From Clostridia bacterium (GTDB taxonomy: Bacteria; Bacillota; Clostridia; Oscillospirales; CAG-272): 35,926 bases of DNA. Position 1 is the first letter of the stretch, and each line of letters begins with the position of its first letter. Of this stretch, positions 7,220-14,227 are shown piece after piece. The DNA is taken from NCBI GenBank assembly GCA_017621085.1, contig JAGATW010000061.1:1-35926 (forward strand), in the 5' to 3' direction. Both the position numbers and the translations under genes were made by a program. The notes beneath the pieces are model-generated. The model was not told the origin of the DNA. It saw only the letters and a list, made by a program, of their open reading frames with translations, and did no database searches.

Positions 7220-8081
7220 AGATGTATTCATTAGCTATAGCTCGGCAAATCATGCAGTGGCTTTAGAAATAAAAAAGAGGTTGGAATCTCCACCAAGAAA
7301 TGTTACCTGTTGGATGGCAAACAATGCAAACATTCAAAGCGGAGAGGATTTCCGTTCTAAAATAGTAGATGCCATAAAGCGTTGTAAAATATTTCTTTTT
7401 GTCATTTCAAAGGAGTCGATGGAATCAAAGTGGTGCCCACTTGAACTGTCTTATGCGATACTTGAAAACAAGAAAATTTATTCTATAAGAGTTGATTCAG
7501 CACAGCTTAGTCCAAGCTTTGAATTTAAATTGATTTGTTCACAAATTAGTGATGGAACATCGAATTTAGATGTTGTAATTGAAACTCTTGCTATAAATGT
7601 CAAAAATCAAAGAGATGAGATTTTAACGCAAGAGCAGAGAAAGATTTCTGATAGTAAAAAATATAATATCGGTGGTTATCTGTTTTGTCATATTGTATCC
7701 TTGATATTAGGAATAGCAATAATAGCATCTATCGCCGTTGCAATAGTAATGGTTGATAAGGCTGGAGGGATAATGGCTTTTCTAAGTGAAAGTTCAAACT
7801 CCGATATCAGTAAAACTGCAATTAAAGCACTGTCAATTGTGCTGTATTGTATTGTCCCATATGTTATCTTCATAAGTCTTAAAAATTTAAAACTAAAAAA
7901 CCTACAGGCTGGTGCAAGCATAGATTCACCGTCTGCACTTTATACACAATACTTAATAATGACAAGATATAGCTTGCTTTTTATAATTTTTGGAAGAAAA
8001 GTAGCACTTGAAAAGCTTCAGAAAAGTGCAGAGCTTGGTTATGCTCCTGCAAAAAAAGAAATGAAGCGCTTGTCTAAATAA
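7203..8081 (+). CDS. TIR domain membrane protein with Sel1-like tail
   Basis: A 292-residue protein. Residues 6-130 are a canonical bacterial TIR domain: DVFISYSS, CWMANNANIQSGEDF, FLFVISKESMESKWCPLEL, with Glu81 in the catalytic position of TIR NAD hydrolases. Two membrane segments follow (about 158-184 and 206-226), then a short Sel1-like stretch ending KLQKSAELGYAPAKKEMKRL. ATG 7203 is chosen because AGAGGAG lies 9 bases upstream; GTG 7200 is possible. The gene overlaps the preceding TIR-like gene by 17 bases and ends 26 bases before GH3. Bacterial TIR proteins mostly serve phage defence by consuming NAD or making nucleotide signals; membrane anchoring plus Sel1-like tail points to a membrane complex with the first cassette protein. 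Role inferred. Confidence 0.85.
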   Translation: MIYGNEDVFISYSSANHAVALEIKKRLESPPRNVTCWMANNANIQSGEDFRSKIVDAIKRCKIFLFVISKESMESKWCPLELSYAILENKKIYSIRVDSAQLSPSFEFKLICSQISDGTSNLDVVIETLAINVKNQRDEILTQEQRKISDSKKYNIGGYLFCHIVSLILGIAIIASIAVAIVMVDKAGGIMAFLSESSNSDISKTAIKALSIVLYCIVPYVIFISLKNLKLKNLQAGASIDSPSALYTQYLIMTRYSLLFIIFGRKVALEKLQKSAELGYAPAKKEMKRLSK

Positions 8082-8107
8082 TAAAAAACAATGTAATGGA
8101 GGTCATT

Positions 8108-10816
8108 ATGAAATACGAAATTAATGATTATAAGGGCTACAAGCTTGGCAGCTTGCCTAAGGACTCAATAAAGGAGCTTGAGGAATATTCCTACCTTGCA
8201 GCAACTGAGGGTAGCGTTCTTTTGGAAAACAAAAATAACACTCTACCTCTTAAAAAAGGCGACAGAGTGTCTGTATTTGGCAGAATTCAAAGAGAATATT
8301 ACAAGAGTGGAACAGGCTCAGGTGGTCTTGTAAATGTAAAATATGTAACTAATATAGTTGACGAGCTTAAAAAGAGCGGCGAGGTTGAAATTAATGAAAG
8401 CCTTCTTAATGTATATGAGGAATGGAAAAAGGAAAACCCCTTTGACTATGGCTGTGGCTGGGGTCAAGAGCCTTGGTGCCAAAAGGAAATGGAGCTTGAC
8501 GATGCTCTTGTAAAGGAAGCAAGAGAATTTGGTGATAAGGCAATTATCGTAATTGGTAGAACAGCAGGTGAGGACAAGGATAACTCAGCCTCTGAGGGTA
8601 GCTATCTTTTAACTCCGCTTGAGGAGGAAATGATTAAAAAGGTTACCTCCGTTTTTGAAAAAACAATAGTTGTTCTTAATGTTGGTGCAACAATAGATAT
8701 GAAATGGGTTAAGAAGTACAATGTTGCATCTGTTCTTTATGTATGGCAGGGTGGAATGTGCGGTGGTCGTGCCTGCGCTGACCTTCTTCTCGGTAAGGTA
8801 AGCCCAAGTGGTAAGCTTTCCGACACTATTGCATACGATATTAGCGACTACCCATCAACAGCTAACTTCGGTGGCAAGGAGTACAATCTTTATAAAGAGG
8901 ATATTTACGTTGGCTACCGTTACTTTGAAACCTTTAATAAGGACGCAGTAGTATATCCATTTGGCTATGGTCTTTCATATACAACCTTTAAATCTACATA
9001 TACCTGCTACGGTGACGACGGAAAAATTGTTGTAAACGCAGTTGTTAAAAACACAGGTGACTATGTAGGTAAGGAAACAGTACAGGTTTACTTTGGCGCA
9101 CCAAACGGTAAGCTTGGCAAGAGTGCAAAGGAGTTAGTAGCTTACGCAAAAACTAAGGCTCTTATGCCAAATGAGGAGCAAACACTAACTCTTGAATTTG
9201 ACGTTGACCAAATGCGCGCATATGATGATAGTGGTATAACAGGAAATAAGTCCTGCTACGTTCTTGAGGTTGGTCAATACATTATTTATGTTGGTAATAG
9301 TGTAAGAGATGCATCCGCTGTATATATTCATATGGAAAACGAAACACGTGTAGTGGAAAAATGTAATGAGGCACTATCTCCCGTTAAGGAATTTGAAAGA
9401 ATGAAGGCAGGAGAAAACGGTGAGCTTGTATATGAAAGCGTACCTACACGCACCTACGATATTAAGGACAGAGTTAACGAAAATCTTCCAAAGGAAATTC
9501 CATATACAGGTAACAAGGGTATTAAGCTTGATGATGTTAAAACAGGCAAGAACACCGTTGAAGAATTTGTAGCCCAGTTAAACGATAAGGAGCTTTGCTG
9601 TATCGTTCGTGGAGAGGGAATGAATAGCCCTAAGGTAACTCCGGGTACAGGCTCTTGCTTTGGTGGTATAACCGATGAGCTTATTTCATACGGTATTCCA
9701 ATCGTTTGTACAACAGACGGTCCTTCAGGTATCAGAATGGATAGCGGTCTTTTAGCAACAAGCATGCCAAATGGTACTTGCTTAGCATCTACCTTTAATG
9801 ATGAGCTTGTTTCTGACCTATACGCACTTGAGGGCGTTGAGATGACAGCCTATGAAATTGACGTAATTTTAGGCCCGGGTATTAATATTCACAGAAGCCC
9901 GCTAAATGGTAGAAACTTTGAGTATTTCTCCGAGGACCCATACCTTGCAGGTAAAATGGCAGTAAATATTTCCAAGGGACTTTTACGCGTTGGTGTTTAC
10001 TGTACAATTAAGCACTATATGGCAAATAGCCAAGAGTGGTATAGACACACAAATGACTCTGTTTTGTCAGAGCGCGCAGCACGTGAAATTTATGCTCGTC
10101 CATTTGAAATGGCAGTTAAAGAGGGTGGAGTTAAGGCTATTATGACAGCTTATAACTCTGTAAACGGCTTCCACGCAGCCTCTAACTACGATATGACAAA
10201 AACAATTTTGCGTGATGAGTGGAAATACGACGGCTTTGTAATGACAGACTGGTGGGCGCACATTACCAACCTTGACGGTACAACAAGCACAAGCGACTTT
10301 GCAAGCATGGTTAAGTCACAAAATGACGTTTATATGGTTATGGAAAATGCAAAGGACCATAACGATAACTTAGAGCCAAGCCTTGAAAATGGCTATCTTA
10401 CAAGAGCAGAGCTTCAAGCCTGTGCAATTAATATCTGCAATTTCGTTATGTACACACACGCATATGAAAGATTTAAGGAAAATGGCTTTAAATATGACAT
10501 ATCAAGCCTTGATACAAGCCATATGACAGTTGTAAAGGAAATTACTGCCGAAATCGGTAAGGACGAAAAGCACTCCTTTGAAAAATCAGGCAAGTACATA
10601 GTAGAAATTGAATTTACCTCACCTTTAAACAGCCTTGCTCAAATTGCTATTAGCTTAGGCATTGACAAGCGAGGAGAGAATACCTTCGTTGGCAAGGGCA
10701 CAGAGGGTGGCACAGGAGTAATGAAGGCTCACGTATCTGTTATGCAGGGAGAGCATACATTGTCCTTTAGCTCAAAGGCAGATGTAAAAATAACAAAGGT
10801 TAAATTCTTATTATAA
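8108..10816 (+). CDS. GH3 beta-glucosidase with permuted domain order
   Basis: A 902-residue glycoside hydrolase family 3 enzyme, probably cytoplasmic (no signal peptide), releasing glucose or another sugar from beta-glycosides. The usual order is reversed. The alpha/beta sandwich comes first (about 20-290, with AATEGSVLLEN and PFGYGLSYT), then a fibronectin-III-like domain (about 300-400, VQVYFGAP), then the TIM barrel (about 460-730), with CTTDGPSGIR, NFEYFSEDPYL, IKHYMANSQE and the nucleophile Asp714 in FVMTDWW. The same order is known in Ruminococcus albus and Butyrivibrio fibrisolvens enzymes. ATG 8108 follows GGAGG by 5 bases; in-frame ATG 8096 is less likely. It lies 26 bases after the TIR cassette without a clear promoter of its own. 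Confidence 0.93.
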   Translation: MKYEINDYKGYKLGSLPKDSIKELEEYSYLAATEGSVLLENKNNTLPLKKGDRVSVFGRIQREYYKSGTGSGGLVNVKYVTNIVDELKKSGEVEINESLLNVYEEWKKENPFDYGCGWGQEPWCQKEMELDDALVKEAREFGDKAIIVIGRTAGEDKDNSASEGSYLLTPLEEEMIKKVTSVFEKTIVVLNVGATIDMKWVKKYNVASVLYVWQGGMCGGRACADLLLGKVSPSGKLSDTIAYDISDYPSTANFGGKEYNLYKEDIYVGYRYFETFNKDAVVYPFGYGLSYTTFKSTYTCYGDDGKIVVNAVVKNTGDYVGKETVQVYFGAPNGKLGKSAKELVAYAKTKALMPNEEQTLTLEFDVDQMRAYDDSGITGNKSCYVLEVGQYIIYVGNSVRDASAVYIHMENETRVVEKCNEALSPVKEFERMKAGENGELVYESVPTRTYDIKDRVNENLPKEIPYTGNKGIKLDDVKTGKNTVEEFVAQLNDKELCCIVRGEGMNSPKVTPGTGSCFGGITDELISYGIPIVCTTDGPSGIRMDSGLLATSMPNGTCLASTFNDELVSDLYALEGVEMTAYEIDVILGPGINIHRSPLNGRNFEYFSEDPYLAGKMAVNISKGLLRVGVYCTIKHYMANSQEWYRHTNDSVLSERAAREIYARPFEMAVKEGGVKAIMTAYNSVNGFHAASNYDMTKTILRDEWKYDGFVMTDWWAHITNLDGTTSTSDFASMVKSQNDVYMVMENAKDHNDNLEPSLENGYLTRAELQACAINICNFVMYTHAYERFKENGFKYDISSLDTSHMTVVKEITAEIGKDEKHSFEKSGKYIVEIEFTSPLNSLAQIAISLGIDKRGENTFVGKGTEGGTGVMKAHVSVMQGEHTLSFSSKADVKITKVKFLL

Positions 10817-10855
10817 TTTGTAGTATTTTGTCGTTTGCCTTCATAGTATGGTAAT

Positions 10856-10871
10856 GGGACTGATTTGTCCC
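10856..10871 (+). other. Small hairpin upstream of the Cys-rich gene
   Basis: GGGAC and GTCCC pair over a 6-base loop between the GH3 stop and the small Cys-rich gene. No T run follows, so it is a weak terminator candidate or a leader structure. Confidence 0.3.
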
Positions 10872-10894
10872 AAATAATTGTGAAGGTAAATAAT

Positions 10895-11107
10895 ATGTGC
10901 GAATATACAAATAGAAGAAATGATAGCGAAGACCGGGAATGTCCTTGCCCATACAGGGAAAGATGTGAAAGAGCCTTACGCTTAAGAGAGAACACAGAAT
11001 ATTACAGAGGATGCAGAAACAATAACAGGGAAAATCAAGGATGCCGACGCGCAAGAAGAAATTCCTGTGGCATTTGCAGCATCTTCAGTAGCTTCTGTAA
11101 CAGATAA
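10895..11107 (+). CDS. Tiny cysteine- and arginine-rich protein
   Basis: A 70-residue protein of unknown family with 9 cysteines (positions 2, 16, 18, 24, 40, 50, 58, 61, 68) and 16 arginines. Pairs such as CPC, CGIC and a terminal FCNR suggest metal binding or disulfide structure rather than a random frame. ATG 10895 follows GAAGG by 8 bases; an upstream in-frame TTG at 10865 is less likely. No signal peptide or membrane segment is seen. It lies 78 bases after GH3 and ends at a strong bidirectional terminator, so it may be the last gene of the GH3 transcript. Function unknown. The arginine-rich, asparagine-rich composition could fit RNA binding, but this is only a guess. Confidence 0.6.
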   Translation: MCEYTNRRNDSEDRECPCPYRERCERALRLRENTEYYRGCRNNNRENQGCRRARRNSCGICSIFSSFCNR

Positions 11108-11115
11108 AACCATAA

Positions 11116-11144
11116 AAAAGGACACTTGTAAAAAGTGTCCTTTT
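11116..11144. terminator. Bidirectional terminator between the Cys-rich gene and fba
   Basis: AAAAGGACACTT and AAGTGTCCTTTT form a perfect 12-base-pair stem over a 5-base loop with A/T runs on both sides. Confidence 0.9.
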
Positions 11145-11160
11145 GTAATTTATAAAGTAA

Positions 11161-12024
11161 TTAAGCCTTGTTAACAGAGCCGAATAACTCCATCTTTTCC
11201 TTAACTGTTGCCTTAATAGCCTCAAAGCCCGGAGCTAAAAGCTTTCTTGGGTCAAAGCCCTTACCGCTTAAGTCCTTGCCTGCTTCAATGTAAGCTCTTG
11301 TAGCAGCTGCAAAGGAGAGCTGACATTCTGTGTTAACGTTAATCTTAGAAACGCCAAGAGAGATAGCCTTCTTAATCATTTCCTCAGGAATACCTGTACC
11401 ACCGTGAAGAACAAGTGGCATATTTCCAACCTTCTCGGAAATAGCAGCAAGAACGTCAAAGTTAAGACCTGCCCAGTTAGCCGGATACTTACCGTGAATA
11501 TTACCAATACCTGCAGCAAGCATTGTAACACCAAGGTCAGCAATCATCTTGCACTCGTCAGGGTCTGCACATTCACCTGCGCCAACAACGCCGTCCTCTT
11601 CACCACCGATAGAGCCAACCTCTGCCTCAAGTGAAATACCAAGAACGTTACAAGCGTTTACAAGCTCCTGTGTCTTAGCGATGTTTTCTTCAATTGGGTA
11701 GTGTGAGCCATCAAACATAACGGATGAGAAGCCTGCATTGATACAAGCCTTAGCACCCTCGTATGAGCCATGGTCTAAGTGAAGTGCAACAGGAACAGTG
11801 ATGTTTAAGCACTTAATCATACCCTTAACCATACCAACGATTGTGTCGTAGCCACACATATACTTACCGGCACCCTCAGAAACACCAAGGATAACAGGTG
11901 AGTTAAGCTCTTGAGCTGTTAAAAGGATAGCCTTTGTCCACTCAAGGTTATTAATGTTGAACTGACCAACGGCATATTTGCCTGCTTTTGCTTTTTCAAG
12001 CATTTCTTTTGCTGAAACTAACAT
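11161..12024 (-). CDS. fba: Class II fructose-bisphosphate aldolase
   Basis: Cleaves fructose-1,6-bisphosphate to dihydroxyacetone phosphate and glyceraldehyde-3-phosphate in glycolysis. The 287 residues match the short class IIB-type enzymes. The zinc-ligand region is LHLDHGS, and further family blocks are LEAEVGSIGGEEDGV, GNIHGKYP, LHGGTGIP and KINVNTECQ. Zinc is bound by His residues of the LDHG, NIHG and LHGG blocks. ATG 12024 follows AAGGAG, and a good promoter lies at 12058-12086. It is monocistronic between a bidirectional terminator and a divergent kinase-like gene. The related tagatose-bisphosphate and ketose aldolases share this fold, but the context of a housekeeping single gene favours Fba. 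Confidence 0.95.
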   Translation of the reverse strand: MLVSAKEMLEKAKAGKYAVGQFNINNLEWTKAILLTAQELNSPVILGVSEGAGKYMCGYDTIVGMVKGMIKCLNITVPVALHLDHGSYEGAKACINAGFSSVMFDGSHYPIEENIAKTQELVNACNVLGISLEAEVGSIGGEEDGVVGAGECADPDECKMIADLGVTMLAAGIGNIHGKYPANWAGLNFDVLAAISEKVGNMPLVLHGGTGIPEEMIKKAISLGVSKINVNTECQLSFAAATRAYIEAGKDLSGKGFDPRKLLAPGFEAIKATVKEKMELFGSVNKA

Positions 12025-12057
12025 ATTATTAATCTCCTTAAATTTTTTATCGCATAT

Positions 12058-12086
12058 ATTTTACTACAAAAAAATCACAAAATCAA
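12058..12086 (-). promoter_or_regulatory. Sigma-A-like promoter of fba
   Basis: Minus strand: TTGATT (12081-12086), a 17-base spacer and TAAAAT (12058-12063), 34 bases before the fba start. Confidence 0.7.
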
Positions 12087-12175
12087 TAGGTTTTGAATAT
12101 TTAGTCAATATTGTAATAGTTTTTATAAATTTTATAACTTATTTTCGTCAAAATAAATAGAAATCAATCTTAAAA

Positions 12176-12203
12176 TATATAAAAAACACGCGTTTTTTAT
12201 ATA
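12176..12203. repeat. Perfect 12-bp inverted repeat in a divergent intergenic region
   Basis: Arms TATATAAAAAAC and GTTTTTTATATA flank a 4-base loop (ACGC); the core is the palindrome ACGCGT. It lies between the fba promoter and the promoter at 12239-12267. The 298-base gap is otherwise very AT-rich with nothing else recognisable. It could be an operator or an AT-rich hairpin. Confidence 0.5.
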
Positions 12204-12238
12204 AAATACCATATTTTTTGATGAAAAAGAATTTTTTC

Positions 12239-12267
12239 TTGCATTTTTACTTAAAATTATGTAAAAT
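12239..12267 (+). promoter_or_regulatory. Sigma-A-like promoter of the cytidylate-kinase-like gene
   Basis: TTGCAT (12239-12244), a 17-base spacer and TAAAAT (12262-12267), 55 bases before the start at 12323. Confidence 0.65.
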
Positions 12268-12322
12268 AATAATATAGAACTTTAGTACTTTAAAGTGATA
12301 CAACAAAAAAAGGAGGTATCTT

Positions 12323-12955
12323 ATGAAGGACAACGTTATAGTAACAATTGCAAGACAGTACGGAAGTGGTGGACGTGAAATTGGAGAAATTCTTGCCAAA
12401 GAGCATAATCTTGCCTTTCACGATAAGAGCCTCATTGAGCTTGCAGCCCAAAAGTCAGGCATTGATTTGGAGGTGTTAAAAAAGGCAGACGAGGATGTAA
12501 CTCCAAGCTTTTTATATTCAATTGCTGTTGGCAATTTTGATATGTACCCTCTTTCCATAAACATGTCACCGTACGAAATGCCCGTTAATGATAAGCTTTT
12601 TAATTTGCAGGCTGACATTATAAGGGAGGAAGCCGACAAGGCTCCAAGCGTTTTTGTAGGCAGATGTGCCGACTACATTTTAGGTGGCTACAAAAAAGTA
12701 TTGAAAGTTTATGTTTATGCAGACATTAACGCAAGAGTAAAAAGAATAGCCGAAAAGGAAAATGTAAGCGAAAGCGACGCAAGAGTTTTGATTTACAAAA
12801 CAGATAAGCGCAGAGCAAACTATTATAACTACTATACCTCACTTAAATGGGGTAAGAGCGAAAACTATAATCTTATGATAGACACAAGCGTAATAGGAAC
12901 AGAAGGCGCTGCTGCTATTATAGGAGAATATATTAAGCTGCTTCAAAGTAAATAA
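12323..12955 (+). CDS. Cytidylate-kinase-like family protein
   Basis: A 210-residue P-loop NMP-kinase-type protein of the group often annotated 'cytidylate kinase-like' in Clostridia. The N-terminal IVTIARQYGSGGREIGEILA contains the glycine-rich phosphate loop. Later, PSVFVGRCADYIL and the lid-like KTDKRRANYYNYYT resemble the family, and LMIDTSVIG near the end matches the core strand after the lid. It is distinct from the canonical Cmk, so the substrate is uncertain. GGAGG precedes ATG 12323. A hairpin separates it from the lipoprotein gene 54 bases downstream, which may be partly co-transcribed. Confidence 0.85.
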   Translation: MKDNVIVTIARQYGSGGREIGEILAKEHNLAFHDKSLIELAAQKSGIDLEVLKKADEDVTPSFLYSIAVGNFDMYPLSINMSPYEMPVNDKLFNLQADIIREEADKAPSVFVGRCADYILGGYKKVLKVYVYADINARVKRIAEKENVSESDARVLIYKTDKRRANYYNYYTSLKWGKSENYNLMIDTSVIGTEGAAAIIGEYIKLLQSK

Positions 12956-12959
12956 AACC

Positions 12960-12991
12960 TTGACTGGCGAGAGTGTTTAATCGCCAGTCAA
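12960..12991 (+). terminator. Hairpin between kinase-like and lipoprotein genes
   Basis: TTGACTGGCGA and TCGCCAGTCAA form a perfect 11-base-pair stem over a 10-base loop. The tail is AATTATT rather than a T run, so termination is probably partial; it ends 18 bases before the next start and could also affect translation or stability. Confidence 0.55.
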
Positions 12992-13009
12992 ATTATTAGG
13001 AGAAATAAA

Positions 13010-13852
13010 ATGAAAAAATTTTTTGTGGCACTTGCTATTATCACCTGCTTTTTACTGCTATGCTCCTGTGGTGAGCATACGCACGAAAAAGCAAAGGAGC
13101 TTTCCTTTAACGAAACTCATCACTGGTATGCTTGCACAGGCAAAAAATGTATGGAACAGCTTGACTTAGCAGAGCATATTTGGGACGAGGGAAAAATAAC
13201 AAAGAAGCCAACAATAAAGGAAAACGGAGTTAAGGCATATAGTTGTACCGTGTGCGACAAGGTAAAATTAGAAGAGATAAGGTACGAGCCAAAAACAACA
13301 GTTAAGGAAACAGGCTGGAAAAACGCTTTTAACAGCATGAATTTTGAAAATGTGTATATGACCTTTGACGAGGTTATAGTGTCAAATGGCATAAGTCTGC
13401 GTAATTTATATAAAATCGAAGCAAAGGTAGAAACAGTATATTTACAGGCAACTACATACGAAAACAATCAAGAAAAGGACTATTATGCTATTTTCCAGGA
13501 CGACCATTATCAATGGCTACTTGAAAAGGACCAAGCGATAGAGGATATTATGTTTGACATAGTTCCCGATGAAGATTTAATATCAGCAAAAAGCTTCTTA
13601 GCAGACTATAAGCTTGATTTAAGTCAGCTATTTAGCAGCTTTACCTATAATGTAATTAACAAAGCTTATGAAGCATCAAGCGTGACCTTGAACGATGTAG
13701 AATACAAAAATATCTCCGTTAAAATAGAGGATGAAAAAATTGCTAAAATAATATTGTCCTATGACGAGGAGGTAGAGCATTATTTAGAAATTACCTTTAC
13801 TAAATACTCCGAGGCTGACCCTGTACCGCCTACAAGCATTACAGAGAATTGA
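13010..13852 (+). CDS. Lipoprotein with His/Cys-rich N-terminal module
   Basis: A 280-residue exported protein. The first 20 residues form a lipoprotein signal (MKKFFVALAIITCFLLLCSC) with Cys20 as the likely lipidated residue. Residues about 22-85 carry a repeat-like module with HTHEKAKEL, HHWYAC, KKC, AEHIWDEG and SCTVC. Similar 'H-W ... PT ... G ... Y-C-x-x-C' modules occur in other Firmicute surface proteins, and the His/Cys pattern suggests metal binding. The rest (about 95-275) is a beta-rich domain without recognised motif, resembling small lipoproteins of the LolA/LppX type only loosely. AGGAG precedes ATG 13010. Probably transcribed from the upstream kinase-like promoter past the hairpin. 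Function unknown. Confidence 0.82.
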   Translation: MKKFFVALAIITCFLLLCSCGEHTHEKAKELSFNETHHWYACTGKKCMEQLDLAEHIWDEGKITKKPTIKENGVKAYSCTVCDKVKLEEIRYEPKTTVKETGWKNAFNSMNFENVYMTFDEVIVSNGISLRNLYKIEAKVETVYLQATTYENNQEKDYYAIFQDDHYQWLLEKDQAIEDIMFDIVPDEDLISAKSFLADYKLDLSQLFSSFTYNVINKAYEASSVTLNDVEYKNISVKIEDEKIAKIILSYDEEVEHYLEITFTKYSEADPVPPTSITEN

Positions 13853-13878
13853 TAAACTTACAAAAATCATATAAGACA

Positions 13879-13907
13879 TTGACAAATCTGTGGTAATATT
13901 ATATAAT
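13879..13907 (+). promoter_or_regulatory. Perfect-consensus sigma-A promoter in a gene-free gap
   Basis: TTGACA (13879-13884), exactly 17 bases, then TATAAT (13902-13907). No sizeable open frame follows for 300 bases; a possible structured RNA begins just downstream. This is one of the best promoters in the window. Confidence 0.8.
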
Positions 13908-13913
13908 AAATAC

Positions 13914-14036
13914 AGAGTTGAATGTACAAATAGGTAAGACGCTGTTCGTCTCAGACCTTTTGAAAATTTATTATCTGGTATTAAATATATGAGTAATAGC
14001 ATACGAACAGAACTTACTGGTCATATGCTATTTTTG
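13914..14036 (+). ncRNA. Candidate small structured RNA (or leader) with terminator-like end
   Basis: Immediately after the perfect promoter come two hairpins. The first has AGGT/ACCT outer and AGACG/CGTCT inner stems (13932-13958). The second has AATAGCATA/TATGCTATT arms (13995-14003 and 14024-14032) with an inner CAG/CTG pair, followed by a T-rich tail to about 14040. This gives a predicted transcript near 120 bases. It does not match 6S RNA, SRP RNA, T-box or a common riboswitch that I can recognise. The remainder of the 375-base gap (13853-14227) holds a possible micro-ORF at 14063 and a promoter for the next gene. Alternative: a decayed gene leader. Confidence 0.4.
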
Positions 14037-14062
14037 CTTATTTTGAAATTCAGGGGTGATAA

Positions 14063-14107
14063 ATGGTGGACTATTTAGAAAGTAAAGATTATATAAGTAT
14101 GTTGTAA
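14063..14107 (+). CDS. Possible 14-residue micro-ORF
   Basis: ATG at 14063 is preceded by AGGGGTG at good spacing and reads MVDYLESKDYISML then stop. It may be a leader peptide, a gene remnant or chance; only the strong ribosome binding site supports it. Confidence 0.2.
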   Translation: MVDYLESKDYISML

Positions 14108-14136
14108 TTAATATGGAAATTGCAACTACAATACAG

Positions 14137-14166
14137 TTGATTCATATAATAGTATAAGATTAAAAT
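14137..14166 (+). promoter_or_regulatory. Possible promoter of the second lipoprotein gene
   Basis: TTGATT (14137-14142), an 18-base spacer and TAAAAT (14161-14166). An overlapping alternative is TTGCAA (14120-14125) with TATAAT (14145-14150) at 19 bases. Confidence 0.4.
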
Positions 14167-14227
14167 CTTAAGTGTACGCATATAGTATTACTAAAAAAGA
14201 ATGAAAGGGAAATTGAAAGAAGTGTTA

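Noticed and set aside
1960-8081. CYTH protein as a nucleotide-cyclase partner of the TIR cassette (CBASS/Pycsar-like idea)
   Set aside because: The CYTH gene lies about 3.4 kb away beyond tyrS, malQ and a zinc-ribbon gene, with its own context, and most CYTH proteins of this size are phosphatases. No evidence links them.
9454-9765. Open frame on the minus strand inside the GH3 gene
   Set aside because: It lies wholly within a confident plus-strand gene and has no family motif or ribosome binding site; it is an antisense shadow. Several similar antisense frames in metG, nagA, asnB and gap were dropped for the same reason.
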